Assembly: GCA_964542435.1 (NCBI GenBank) | Contig: CAZIVE010000017.1 | Span: 1 to 34,560 of the forward strand | Length of the DNA: 34,560 bases | Direction: 5' to 3' | Origin: CAZIVE01 sp964542435 | Lineage (GTDB): Bacteria; Bacteroidota; Bacteroidia; Bacteroidales; Tannerellaceae | Shown here: piece by piece, positions 1 to 8,569 of the stretch | Numbering within the stretch: position 1 is the stretch's first letter | Layout: every line of letters begins with the position of its first letter | Program-made: the position numbers and the translations under genes | The notes under the pieces: model-generated | Seen by the model: only the letters and a program-made list of their open reading frames with translations | Database searches by the model: none | What the model was told of the DNA's origin: nothing

Positions 1-812
1 TGATGACCGTTCAGTTTGTCTTCATTCTTTTCCAAAGGATTGAAAACCTCGTCGTGCCAGAACTTCTCGGCCAGTTCCTTGAAACGCTTGTCACCGGTTG
101 CTGCATAGAGATTGTACATGGCCTCTTCCATACCGCCAAACTCCTCGCGCAGCATCAGCTGCAACTGTTCATGAGTAAGAGGATTCAGCTTGTTGTATGC
201 CCAGTTGCCCATCTTGACAGCCACATCCAAAGCCTGCTGGTTGCCACAGATATTATATTGATCAATCAATCCGGCAAAGATCTTATGAAGTGTGTACCAA
301 GGTGCCCACACAGGTTGTCCTGCGATGGCACGATCGACCAGCTTCTCCGGGAATGCGCTCAGATAACCGCTGGTGCCCAGCGCTGTCTGACATTCCGCAA
401 GGTCTTTAACGAATTCCGTTCCCTTGTCTTTGTACTGTTTGTCACCTGTCGTCGCATACATTTCAGCCAATGCGGTAAGCATGTGGCCCAAAGAATGTCC
501 GCGAAGCTCCGTGTCGAGAGATTCCCAGCCTCCGAAAGCCTGCGCATGAGAAGGCAGACCGGCTGTCACACGATAGTTGTGCATAAAACGATCCACATCA
601 GCCGTCTTCAACCATTTCTGGTCGATCTCCATGGCTGTCTTGAACGGGCCATTGAGTAGATGCACATCGGCATAATCAAAAGAAAGCGCCTTAAACGGTA
701 CAACCGTCTGAACTTTCATCTTGTCCGCATTCTGGCCGGGATATTGTGCCAGCAACGGAGCAGTGGAAAAGGCAGCCGCACCCAGCAGCATCGCCATAAA
801 TCTGATCTTCAT
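1..812 (-). CDS. GH127 family glycoside hydrolase (beta-L-arabinofuranosidase type), N-terminal part
   Basis: Reading the minus strand from ATG at 812 gives about 270 residues that run off the window edge, so the C-terminal half is missing. Residues 1-22 form a signal peptide ending near LLAQ, so the enzyme is exported to the periplasm or cell surface. The mature part has the alpha-helical barrel typical of family GH127 (formerly DUF1680): a segment reading DVHLLNGPF, then GGWESLDTELRGHSLGHML, and PVWAPWYTLHKIFAGL. Characterised members remove terminal beta-L-arabinofuranose from plant glycans; the catalytic cysteine and glutamate region lies outside the window, so activity cannot be judged. 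Family membership is strong, the exact substrate is inference. It follows the regulator at 1058-2719 on the same strand but with a terminator between them. Confidence 0.85.
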   Translation of the reverse strand, partial: MKIRFMAMLLGAAAFSTAPLLAQYPGQNADKMKVQTVVPFKALSFDYADVHLLNGPFKTAMEIDQKWLKTADVDRFMHNYRVTAGLPSHAQAFGGWESLDTELRGHSLGHMLTALAEMYATTGDKQYKDKGTEFVKDLAECQTALGTSGYLSAFPEKLVDRAIAGQPVWAPWYTLHKIFAGLIDQYNICGNQQALDVAVKMGNWAYNKLNPLTHEQLQLMLREEFGGMEEAMYNLYAATGDKRFKELAEKFWHDEVFNPLEKNEDKLNGH

Positions 813-889
813 AACAGTGTATTTATTTAAATGTATGATTTGACATTTTTTCGTTCTCTCCAAACAGTACAAAGAAAGAAGAAACTGAC

Positions 890-897
890 CAAAGATA
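890..897 (-). promoter_or_regulatory. Possible -7 box for the GH127 gene
   Basis: Minus strand reads TATCTTTG, a match to the Bacteroidota -7 consensus TAnnTTTG, about 78 bases upstream of the GH127 ATG. No TTTG is present 19-21 bases further upstream, so this is only half a promoter by sequence. Confidence 0.3.
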
Positions 898-987
898 ATG
901 AAAGTATAATCAAGAACTGAAGCAAAATAATGCTGTTTGGATTATTTTATCATCAATTTCGAACGATTTTATCATTTTGAAGCCTAC

Positions 988-1021
988 AAAAAAAGCATCC
1001 TCCCGCTGACAACCAGGAGGA
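988..1021 (-). terminator. Rho-independent terminator after the AraC-type regulator
   Basis: On the minus strand TCCTCC (1016-1021) pairs with GGAGGA (998-1003) around a 12-base loop, and seven T residues follow (988-994). It lies about 40 bases past the stop of the regulator at 1058 and should separate it from the GH127 gene. Confidence 0.6.
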
Positions 1022-1057
1022 GGAGACTCAAAGATCAATCCGATTATTCGGCAGATC

Positions 1058-2719
1058 CTATTGGATTATCTTTTCTCGAAATTGCTTTGGGGTTATGCCG
1101 AATGAGTCGGTAAACACTCTGTAAAAGGTTGTACGGGTACCGAAACCGGAATCTTTGGCTATGGCTTCGATGGAATATTCCGGTTTTGTTTTGAGCAGTT
1201 CAATCGAACAGACAATTCGAAGTTGGTTCAGATATTTGCTGGGAGTAACCTTGGCACCCGCCTTGATTACCTCGGTAAGCTTGTTCTTGTCAAGATTGGC
1301 AAAGACCGCCAATTCGTCACGTCCGAACATAAAATCAAGATAGGGTTTGTCCCGTTTGATCCTTTCGTCCAATTGCAGGAACAGTTTTTCATATTCCGTC
1401 TCTGCCGCTCTATCTTTGATGCTCTCATTCACACGTGTTATCTCTTTCTGCTGCTCCATGAATTCTTCAATCCTTTGAAGAGCCGATTTATATAGTCGTT
1501 TCAATCGTCTGTTGTAAATAATAATGGACACGACTATGAACGACAACAAGACAAGAATGGTGCTGCCGAATGCAAGATAGGTTTTCTGCAAGGCTATTTT
1601 CTTTTGCAGCTGAGAGGTATTGTATGCGATATTCAATTCTTCTATGGCGCAGTCGCTGGTACGCAATTTAATGGTATCATCGAGCGATATATATTGGGGA
1701 TAGAGATCCTTGGCTTTTGTCTCATTTCCTTGAACCAAATAGGACTGTAACAGCATTTGCATCAACTGCAACATTTCCTTGGACTGGACACTTGTGTCAA
1801 TCAGTGGTTCGACAAACTTGTCGAGTTCATCATATTGGCTGGTAAGTAACAGATATTGTGCAATTCTGTTTTTCACTTCCGGCACGTCAGGGTATTTCTC
1901 GTAAAGCGCCATAGCTTTGTTGAATGTAATCTCTGCATCCGTGTTCCTATTCAAATAAACATACACGATTGCCAGTTGCGTATAGATATTCAGATAGTGG
2001 ATGTCATATCCTACCTTGTCAATATGGCCTCTTTGATATTTCGAATCCGACTTTAGATGGCGAAGGATATCGATGAATATTTGTTCTGCCCGCGCATAAT
2101 CTTTCACATTCAAGTAGCATTTTGCCCTCCAAATCGATATCTCATAAAATAAGATATATTCGTCACTTGTTCCTTTAGAAATGCGTATCGCCTCATCCAG
2201 CATTTCATTGCACTTCCCGATTTCATTCTTTGAATAGGAAAGAGAGAGGTACTTTAAAGCGGTAGGGACGAAATATCCTCTGTAAATCTCAGGAGATTTC
2301 TCTGCTTCCTTTTTCAACAGAAGGGTATGTTCAACAGCCAGCTTATTGAATCCGAGATTCAGTTCATTGTCAATGAGTATTTGAAGAGAAGTTAATAGAT
2401 CCCCATAATACCTGTCTTTCGAAGAATACAAATAGGCGTTGTTGGCATGTTTAATGGAAAGAGCCGGTTCATTCAGATAGGAGCATATCAGACTGTAAAC
2501 AACTTCCAACTGACTTCGACCACACTCTCTATAATCGGACTCCTCACATCTCCGTTGAAGACTGTCTATACGAATCCGTGCCAAACGGGCATCCTTTACA
2601 TACAGTTTGTTTATTGAATCGATCTGATAAACATCCGCATGAACGACTGCAACAGACAATAAGACAAAGAGGAAAAAGAGGATGCTTACTTTTTTACTAG
2701 TATTTTTCAATAGATCCAT
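1058..2719 (-). CDS. Membrane-tethered TPR / AraC-type transcriptional regulator
   Basis: A 553-residue protein. Residues 11-28 are a hydrophobic signal or anchor. Residues about 60-345 are helical with TPR-like repeats (for example around 190-220 and 245-275) and should be periplasmic. A clear membrane span lies at 381-402, followed by a charged, coiled-coil-like linker (405-455). Residues 455-553 are an AraC-family double helix-turn-helix with SIEAIAKDSGFGTRTTFYRVF and FGITPKQFRE. This architecture is common in Bacteroidota and resembles a one-protein signal transducer lacking histidine kinase and receiver modules. The signal is unknown; periplasmic TPRs could bind a peptide or partner protein. 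The adjacent GH127 gene is a possible target, by position only. The start ATG at 2719 fits the promoter at 2773-2805. Confidence 0.85.
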   Translation of the reverse strand: MDLLKNTSKKVSILFFLFVLLSVAVVHADVYQIDSINKLYVKDARLARIRIDSLQRRCEESDYRECGRSQLEVVYSLICSYLNEPALSIKHANNAYLYSSKDRYYGDLLTSLQILIDNELNLGFNKLAVEHTLLLKKEAEKSPEIYRGYFVPTALKYLSLSYSKNEIGKCNEMLDEAIRISKGTSDEYILFYEISIWRAKCYLNVKDYARAEQIFIDILRHLKSDSKYQRGHIDKVGYDIHYLNIYTQLAIVYVYLNRNTDAEITFNKAMALYEKYPDVPEVKNRIAQYLLLTSQYDELDKFVEPLIDTSVQSKEMLQLMQMLLQSYLVQGNETKAKDLYPQYISLDDTIKLRTSDCAIEELNIAYNTSQLQKKIALQKTYLAFGSTILVLLSFIVVSIIIYNRRLKRLYKSALQRIEEFMEQQKEITRVNESIKDRAAETEYEKLFLQLDERIKRDKPYLDFMFGRDELAVFANLDKNKLTEVIKAGAKVTPSKYLNQLRIVCSIELLKTKPEYSIEAIAKDSGFGTRTTFYRVFTDSFGITPKQFREKIIQ

Positions 2720-2772
2720 ATTATGCTATTCATAGATTAAATACCCTAACAATATTTCCAAAGAAAGATTCG

Positions 2773-2805
2773 CAAATATATACAATAAATCCTATGATAT
2801 ACAAA
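2773..2805 (-). promoter_or_regulatory. Bacteroidota-type promoter for the AraC-type regulator
   Basis: On the minus strand TTTG (2802-2805) is followed after 21 bases by TATATTTG (2773-2780), matching the TTTG / TAnnTTTG consensus with allowed spacing. The expected transcript start is near 2767, giving a leader of roughly 48 bases to the ATG at 2719. Confidence 0.6.
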
Positions 2806-2931
2806 GCTGCATATCAAGAATAGCTTTTTAGGACAAAATGAAACATCCTTCCGGACAAAACGTTACAACAAACCTGTTTTGAATCTTATTCCGTCGTGGT
2901 TTTGCACCAATCACAAGAAGAACATGCAAGA

Positions 2932-5304
2932 TCATTGGAAGAGTTTGTCCATGCCACCCGATTCGTCGGGCTTGTCATCTTTGGTGGCAGCATTATTCTG
3001 CCGCTGCACGTTGTCATTGTTGGAAACGACCACGCATGGATTGGAATATTCCTGCGGAACTTCGAAGTTCTCACTCTGAGAATAACCCAAACGAGGATCG
3101 GCATAAACCTTCTGCATGAACAGACCGTAGATAGGCAATGCCATGCTGGCACCTTGTCCTTCGGTCATGTTATCGAAATGGATGGAACGATCTTCACCGC
3201 CGACCCAGCATCCGGAGACGAGCGAAGGCGTGAATCCCATGAACCAACCATCGGAATTGTTCTGTGTTGTACCGGTCTTGCCTCCCATCGGAGCCGTGAT
3301 GTTGTAACGATAACGCACGCGGCTACCTGTTCCGCCATCGATAACGCTGCGGAGCATGTGAAGCATCTTATAGGTTGCATCTTCGGTGAGCACATCACGC
3401 ATCTGAGGCGTCAAGGTGGCCAATACATTGCCGTACGAATCCTCGATACGCGTCACATACAGTGGCTCGACGCGGATTCCCTTGTTGGCAAATACGGAAT
3501 AGGCTCCTACCATCTCTCCTACCGAGACATCCGGCGTACCGAGACAGACAGAGATCACAGGATCGATATAGTTTTTGAATCCATAGGAATGGAGCAGACG
3601 AACAAAGGTATAAGGTGAGAGCTGGCTCATCAGATAAGCCGTAACCCAGTTGGAAGAGTTCTGCAAACCCCACTCGATACTGACCATCTGTCCCACACGT
3701 TTCGCTCCTGCATTTCGCGGCGCCCAAAGCTGTCCGTTCTCATCGCGCAACTGCGGCTGTACATGCAGCATCTTATCACAAGGCGTAAAGCCTTCGATCA
3801 TAGCCATGGAATAAAGGAGCGGCTTGATGGTAGATCCGATCTGACGACGGCCACCATTGATCATATCATATTGGAACGTATTGAAGTCAATGCCTCCAAC
3901 ATACGCTTTCACCTGTCCTGTTCGCGGATCCATCGACATGAAGGCGGTACGCAGGAAACTCTTGTAATAACGGATAGAATCCCACGGTGACATGATGGTG
4001 TCTCGTCCGCCGTTCCAGGTGAATACATTCATCTCTACAGGCTTCTTGAACGCTGCCATCATCTCGGACTCCGTCATGCCTTCATCACGCATGTAACGAT
4101 AGCGGTCGGTCTGATGCATAGCGCGAATCAAGATTGTATCCACCTGCCCCGGACGAAGTTCACTGGAGAACGGAGCAGATGCCAGCCTTCCCTTTTCACG
4201 GAAGAACTGTGGCTGTACCGTTCCACCCATGTGCTCACGGACAGCCTCTTCAGCATACTGCTGCATACGGGAATCGATAGTAGTATAAATCTTCAGTCCG
4301 TCGGAATAGATATCGTAGTTGCTTCCGTCAGCTTTCTTGTTCTTGTTGCACCAGCCGTAGAGCGGATTGGTTTCCCAGGCAAGCGAGTCGTCGGAATATT
4401 GCTGCATCTGCCACTTTGCATAATCGCCGCGATGCGGTTTTTTGGCTGTCATGGTCAGACGAAGATATTCACGGAAATAGGGAGCCAAACCCTCTTTGTG
4501 ATCCATACGTGTGAAATGGATTTTCAAAGGAAGCGCCTTCAAAGAATCACACTCTTCACGTGTGATATATCCACCTTTACGCATTTGATCTAGAACGACA
4601 TTACGACGTCCACGCGTCCTCTCATTTTTCCGGACCGGATTGAAATAGGATGGATTCTTGCACATACCGACCAATGTCGCACTCTCCTCAATGTTCAACG
4701 TCTTTGGCGTCTTACCGAAATAAACATGAGCGGCAGATTCGATACCCACTGCATTATAGAGGAAATCGAACTTGTTGAGATACATGTTGACGATCTCTTC
4801 CTTTGTATAATAGCGTTCCAGTTGTACAGCAATCACCCATTCGATTGGTTTCTGGAAGAAACGTTGCAGGAGACTGTTGGCACTGGGTGAAAAAAGCTGC
4901 TTGGCAAGCTGCTGCGTGATGGTACTGCCACCACCTCCACTCTTCTGCCAAAAGATACCCCGTTTCACGACGGCACGCATCAAGCCGAGCACATCGATGC
5001 CGCTATGCGATCTGAAGCGGGCGTCTTCCGTCGCAATCAGAGCATTGATCAGCTGAGGCGACAGATCCTCATAATTAGTATAAATACGATTGTCATCACT
5101 GTGAGCAAAGCTGCCCAGAAGTTTTCCATCAGCGGAAATCACCTGAGAAGCATATTTGTCGATAGGGTTTTCAAGCTGCTCCACTGGCGGCATATAACCT
5201 ATAGCACCTTTGGCAATTAGGAAAAACAGCAGCACAATCACCACCATGACGGATGCATAGAATATCCAGAATGCCTTAATGATCTTCTTCGTTCTCGGAC
5301 TCAT
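2932..5304 (-). CDS. mrcA: Penicillin-binding protein 1A (bifunctional peptidoglycan synthase)
   Basis: A 790-residue class A PBP that polymerises and cross-links peptidoglycan in the periplasm. Residues 1-7 are cytoplasmic and 10-33 form the membrane anchor. The GT51 glycosyltransferase domain (about 60-240) shows ATEDARF with catalytic Glu93, and GGGGSTITQQLAKQLF. The transpeptidase domain (about 335-740) has all three boxes: STIK with Ser491/Lys494, SSN at 550-552, and KTGTT at 676-680. The open frame extends 49 codons upstream, but that part runs through the promoter repeat, so I place the start at the ATG ending at 5304, just before the MSPRTKK cytoplasmic tail. Length fits the family. 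It is transcribed divergently from the DUF4831 gene. Confidence 0.95.
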   Translation of the reverse strand: MSPRTKKIIKAFWIFYASVMVVIVLLFFLIAKGAIGYMPPVEQLENPIDKYASQVISADGKLLGSFAHSDDNRIYTNYEDLSPQLINALIATEDARFRSHSGIDVLGLMRAVVKRGIFWQKSGGGGSTITQQLAKQLFSPSANSLLQRFFQKPIEWVIAVQLERYYTKEEIVNMYLNKFDFLYNAVGIESAAHVYFGKTPKTLNIEESATLVGMCKNPSYFNPVRKNERTRGRRNVVLDQMRKGGYITREECDSLKALPLKIHFTRMDHKEGLAPYFREYLRLTMTAKKPHRGDYAKWQMQQYSDDSLAWETNPLYGWCNKNKKADGSNYDIYSDGLKIYTTIDSRMQQYAEEAVREHMGGTVQPQFFREKGRLASAPFSSELRPGQVDTILIRAMHQTDRYRYMRDEGMTESEMMAAFKKPVEMNVFTWNGGRDTIMSPWDSIRYYKSFLRTAFMSMDPRTGQVKAYVGGIDFNTFQYDMINGGRRQIGSTIKPLLYSMAMIEGFTPCDKMLHVQPQLRDENGQLWAPRNAGAKRVGQMVSIEWGLQNSSNWVTAYLMSQLSPYTFVRLLHSYGFKNYIDPVISVCLGTPDVSVGEMVGAYSVFANKGIRVEPLYVTRIEDSYGNVLATLTPQMRDVLTEDATYKMLHMLRSVIDGGTGSRVRYRYNITAPMGGKTGTTQNNSDGWFMGFTPSLVSGCWVGGEDRSIHFDNMTEGQGASMALPIYGLFMQKVYADPRLGYSQSENFEVPQEYSNPCVVVSNNDNVQRQNNAATKDDKPDESGGMDKLFQ

Positions 5305-5335
5305 CTCTCTAAACTTAGTTCTTTTGTTTACGCGA

Positions 5336-5367
5336 CAAAGATAGTGCAAGTCGAGTGGAGAAGCAAA
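5336..5367 (-). promoter_or_regulatory. Promoter for PBP1A inside repeat unit 1
   Basis: Minus-strand TTTG (5364-5367), 20-base spacer, TATCTTTG (5336-5343), then about 31 bases to the PBP1A ATG at 5304. It matches the Bacteroidota sigma consensus fully. The second repeat unit supplies the same boxes at 5421-5452, further from the gene. Confidence 0.65.
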
Positions 5368-5373
5368 GCTTGC

Positions 5374-5404
5374 TTTGATTATCCTGAGACGCGGCCTATC
5401 TTCG
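5374..5404 (+). promoter_or_regulatory. Plus-strand promoter-like arm of repeat unit 1
   Basis: TTTG (5374-5377), 19-base spacer, TATCTTCG (5397-5404). The last part deviates by one base from TAnnTTTG. The equivalent in unit 2 is TTTA (5459-5462) and TATCTTCG (5482-5489). These would read towards the DUF4831 gene. Confidence 0.4.
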
Positions 5405-5531
5405 TGGTTATTTACAACGACAAAGATAGTGCAAGTCGAGTGGAGAAGCAAAGCTTGCTTTAATTATCCCGAGACGCAGCCTATCTTCGTGGTTGATTAC
5501 AACGACAAAGGTAATAAAAACCACGGCGTAA

Positions 5532-5562
5532 TTTGCTGCTACAAAAATAATTCATAGATTTG
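5532..5562 (+). promoter_or_regulatory. Consensus promoter for the DUF4831-POT transporter pair
   Basis: TTTG (5532-5535), 19-base spacer, TAGATTTG (5555-5562). Both boxes match the Bacteroidota consensus exactly, and the expected transcript start near 5568 leaves a short leader to the ATG at 5594. Confidence 0.7.
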
Positions 5563-5593
5563 CAAGACAATTATTGAATGAACTAAACAGATC

Positions 5594-6667
5594 ATGAAGT
5601 ATTATTTCATCATAGCCTCACTATTGCTTACGCTACCTCTTGTAGCTCAAACAAAGGTGGTGCAGAAAAATGCAGTCAAAGCTAACGATTTCGGAATCAC
5701 CTATTCACTTCCTCGTACCACTCTCGCTATTCATGCAGAGTTTACGAAAGTCACCTGCAAAGCAGGCCCTTATTACCAATATGCAGAAAAATATCTGAAC
5801 ATAAAAGATGTCAATACGGATGACCATGTCTATTACGAGTTTGGCAAGGTCACCATTCAGAATAAAGGCGTTCCCAATCCGGACAAGACCTACATCGTCT
5901 CGTTCAAGCAAGGCACATCCGCGCCCTACTGCATGCTGACGGAAGACGGTCTGCTTTGCACCATCAATGCTCCTTATGAGGCGGCCGTAGATACCTCATC
6001 CAATACCTCGGCAAAAGATTCATCAAAAGCAATGGCCAACATCAATAAGAGTTCCGTGCTCCCTGAAGAGCTGCTCATGGCAGGTTCTACCACCAAACAG
6101 GCAGAAGTGGCTGCCAAGCAGATCTATCACATCCGTGAAAGCCGACTCAACATTCTGACCGGCGATGCCGACAATCTGCCGCCTGATGGCAAAGCCATGG
6201 AACTGGTCATACAGCAGCTGCAAGCACAGGAAGCCGCACTGACAGAACTTTTCACTGGCACAACCACACGCGAGCAGTTTTCTTCCGATTTCACCGTTGT
6301 TCCCGACAGTGACCTCAACAACGATATTCTCTTCCGCTTCTCCAAACGTCTTGGCATCGTTGCCGCTGACGACTTAGGCGGAACGCCTGTTTACCTGAAT
6401 CTCAAAGCCACGGAAAAAGCGCCTACGCTCGATCCGAAAGAGGCCGAAAAGAAAGAGAAATCATTGAAGGGCATTATATATAATGTACCCGGCAAAGCCA
6501 ACGTAACGATTACGATGGACGGCAAAGTGCTCTATGCAGCCGAGATCCAAATCACGCAGTTCGGTTCGCAAGAGGGTCTTGCTCCTGTCATGTTCGAAGA
6601 CAAGAAGGCACCCGTTAAGGTTTACTTCTATCCCGAAACAGGCGCGCTCAAACAGATCATTCAGTAA
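5594..6667 (+). CDS. DUF4831 family exported protein
   Basis: A 357-residue protein with a signal peptide (about 1-18, ending LPLVAQ), so it is periplasmic or outer-membrane associated. It resembles the Bacteroidota-specific DUF4831 family: an N-terminal beta-rich part with GITYSLPRTTLAIHAEFT and a YYQYAEKYL motif, a middle helical segment with RESRLNILTGDADNLPPDGKAM, and a C-terminal part ending in GVYYNVPGK-like and PVMFEDKKAPVKVYFYPETG. No catalytic motif is evident and the function is not known. It starts 26 bases beyond a predicted transcript start and is followed after 31 bases by the POT transporter, so the two are probably co-transcribed. Family assignment is from memory of the sequence pattern. 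Confidence 0.8.
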   Translation: MKYYFIIASLLLTLPLVAQTKVVQKNAVKANDFGITYSLPRTTLAIHAEFTKVTCKAGPYYQYAEKYLNIKDVNTDDHVYYEFGKVTIQNKGVPNPDKTYIVSFKQGTSAPYCMLTEDGLLCTINAPYEAAVDTSSNTSAKDSSKAMANINKSSVLPEELLMAGSTTKQAEVAAKQIYHIRESRLNILTGDADNLPPDGKAMELVIQQLQAQEAALTELFTGTTTREQFSSDFTVVPDSDLNNDILFRFSKRLGIVAADDLGGTPVYLNLKATEKAPTLDPKEAEKKEKSLKGIIYNVPGKANVTITMDGKVLYAAEIQITQFGSQEGLAPVMFEDKKAPVKVYFYPETGALKQIIQ

Positions 6668-6698
6668 TTCTTTTTTTATAACCTCAAACTAAAATATC

Positions 6699-8387
6699 AT
6701 GTTAAAAGATCACCCTAAAGGACTTTTTGTCCTTGCATTTGCCAATATGGGAGAACGATTCGGTTACTACACCATGTTGGCCATCTTCGTTCTGTTCATA
6801 CAGGCCAAGTTCGGATTCGCTCCGAAAACCACCAGTACGATCTTCGCCAGCTTCCTGGCTTTGGTCTATTTCCTTCCGATCTTCGGAGGTCTGCTTGCCG
6901 ACAAAGTATTGGGCTACGGCAAGACGATCATCCTCGGAGTCATCGTCATGTTCCTCGGATATCTGCTTCTGGCCATTCCGAGCGGCACGAACACCGCAGC
7001 CGAACTGATGATGTTCGGTGCCCTGGCTCTTATTGCTCTGGGAACAGGATTCTTCAAAGGCAACCTCCAGGCTTTGGTAGGTAACCTTTACGACGCTCCG
7101 AAGTACAGTTCCAAACGAGATTTGGCGTACAGCATCTTCTACATGTGCATCAACATCGGCGCCTTCTTCGCTCCGAGTGCTGCCGAAGCTGTCACAAACC
7201 ATTTTCTTGGAAAAGCCGGACTCTTCTACAACGCATCCATTCCATCACTGGCCCATCAGTTGCTCGACAAGACGATCACGCCTGACGGATTGCAGCAGCT
7301 CACACAATTTGCCAACGAACAGATACCGAATGCATCTCAGAACCTTGCAGGATTCGGACAGATGTACATAGACAAACTCTCCGAGGCTTATAACTATGGA
7401 TTCGGCGTTGCCTGTATCTCGCTGATCATCTCACTGGCCATCTTCCTCGTCTTCCGCAAAGCTTACAAATCGGCTGACGTCACGGCTCGTGAAGAGGCTT
7501 TGGCTGACAAGAAAAATGGTACGCATACCAGTCCCGAAGCAATTTCTCCTGCTGAAACCAAAGAACGTGTGACCGCTCTCTGCCTCGTATTTGCCGTAGT
7601 GATCTTCTTCTGGATGGCTTTCCATCAGAACGGACTTACGCTGACTTGGTTTGCTCGCGACTACACGGTCAACGCTGTCTCCGGCTTCGACCGCTTCAGT
7701 TTCGGACTTCCCAACATGGTGATGATCATCATTGCATTCTATGGATTGATTGCGCTGATCACCTCCAAATCTGCACGTTCCAAAATATTTGCTGCCGTAG
7801 CTCTCGTCGTAGGTGGCGCGGGCGCTTGGATGCTCTACTCCGGAATGGACGCAACCATCAGTATTACGCCACAGCGTTTCCAACAGTTCAACCCGTTCTT
7901 CATCATCATCCTGACGCCGCTGTCCGTGGGATTGTTCTCATGGCTCGCCACCAAGGGAAAGGAGCCTTCTGCTCCGCGCAAGATCGGTTATGGCATGTTG
8001 ATCGCTGCCCTTGCATTCATATTCATGTCGATCGGTTCCGTCGGTCTTCCCACGCCTTCTGCACTTGAGGCAACCGGCGGTGTAAACGGAACAGTAACGC
8101 CCGACTTGTTGATTGGAACCTATTTCACACTGACTATCGCCGAACTATTCCTCAGTCCGATGGGATTGTCATTCGTGTCGCGTGTGGCTCCTCCGCAGTA
8201 TAAAGGCTTGATGCAAGGTGGTTGGTTAGCTGCTACGGCAGTCGGTAACTATGCTGTCGCCATAATCGGTTATCTTTGGGGCGGCATGCAGCTCTGGATG
8301 CTTTGGGGCATATTGGTCATCTGCTGTCTCCTGGCCGCAGCCTTCATCTTCTCCATCATGAAACGTCTGGAAAAAGTAGCAAAGTAA
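6699..8387 (+). CDS. POT/PTR-family proton-dependent oligopeptide transporter
   Basis: A 562-residue inner-membrane protein of the major facilitator superfamily with many membrane spans. The N-terminus contains MGERFGYYTMLAIFVLF, the POT family ExxER-type region used for proton coupling, then a PTR2 signature-like segment with GGLLADKVLGYGK. The fifth-helix region reads FFKGNLQALVGNLYD. Family members import di- and tripeptides using the proton gradient. The long loop around residues 265-290 is polar and charged, as often seen between the two halves. Length is at the long end of the bacterial family but normal for Bacteroidota homologues. Peptide specificity cannot be read from sequence. It lies 31 bases behind the DUF4831 gene and ends with a hairpin terminator. 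Confidence 0.9.
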   Translation: MLKDHPKGLFVLAFANMGERFGYYTMLAIFVLFIQAKFGFAPKTTSTIFASFLALVYFLPIFGGLLADKVLGYGKTIILGVIVMFLGYLLLAIPSGTNTAAELMMFGALALIALGTGFFKGNLQALVGNLYDAPKYSSKRDLAYSIFYMCINIGAFFAPSAAEAVTNHFLGKAGLFYNASIPSLAHQLLDKTITPDGLQQLTQFANEQIPNASQNLAGFGQMYIDKLSEAYNYGFGVACISLIISLAIFLVFRKAYKSADVTAREEALADKKNGTHTSPEAISPAETKERVTALCLVFAVVIFFWMAFHQNGLTLTWFARDYTVNAVSGFDRFSFGLPNMVMIIIAFYGLIALITSKSARSKIFAAVALVVGGAGAWMLYSGMDATISITPQRFQQFNPFFIIILTPLSVGLFSWLATKGKEPSAPRKIGYGMLIAALAFIFMSIGSVGLPTPSALEATGGVNGTVTPDLLIGTYFTLTIAELFLSPMGLSFVSRVAPPQYKGLMQGGWLAATAVGNYAVAIIGYLWGGMQLWMLWGILVICCLLAAAFIFSIMKRLEKVAK

Positions 8388-8412
8388 AAAATTGCTTTCG
8401 CAAAATATATAT

Positions 8413-8447
8413 AGGAGGAATCGCTCATGGGGCTTTTCCTCCTTTTT
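8413..8447 (+). terminator. Rho-independent terminator after the POT transporter
   Basis: AGGAGGAA (8413-8420) pairs with TTCCTCCT (8436-8443) around a 15-base loop and is followed directly by further T residues to 8447. It starts 26 bases after the transporter stop. Confidence 0.65.
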
Positions 8448-8469
8448 CATTTTCAGGACGAAAGATTGT

Positions 8470-8569
8470 NNNNNNNNNNNNNNNNNNNNNNNNNNNNNNN
8501 NNNNNNNNNNNNNNNNNNNNNNNNNNNNNNNNNNNNNNNNNNNNNNNNNNNNNNNNNNNNNNNNNNNNN
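8470..8569. other. Assembly gap (100 N)
   Basis: Exactly 100 undetermined bases, which is a conventional placeholder length, so the true distance is unknown. It removes the C-terminus and stop codon of the ABC-F gene and any terminator of that gene. Confidence 0.95.

Larger units (their letters stand above)
5333..5502. repeat. Tandem duplication of an 85-bp near-palindromic bidirectional promoter-like element
   Basis: Two head-to-tail units start at 5333 and 5418 and differ at only a few positions; the first bases of a third unit (CGACAAAG) follow at 5503. Each unit has a quasi-palindromic core (AAGCAAAGCTTGCTTT) flanked by outward-facing promoter boxes. On minus: TTTG, 20 bases, TATCTTTG. 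On plus: TTTG (TTTA in unit 2), 19 bases, TATCTTCG. A diverged single copy lies at 16921-16990. All copies sit between divergently transcribed genes. Confidence 0.85.

Noticed and set aside
5305..5451. N-terminal extension of PBP1A by 49 codons
   Set aside because: The extension would read through the promoter repeat and add a non-family sequence before the normal cytoplasmic tail and membrane anchor.
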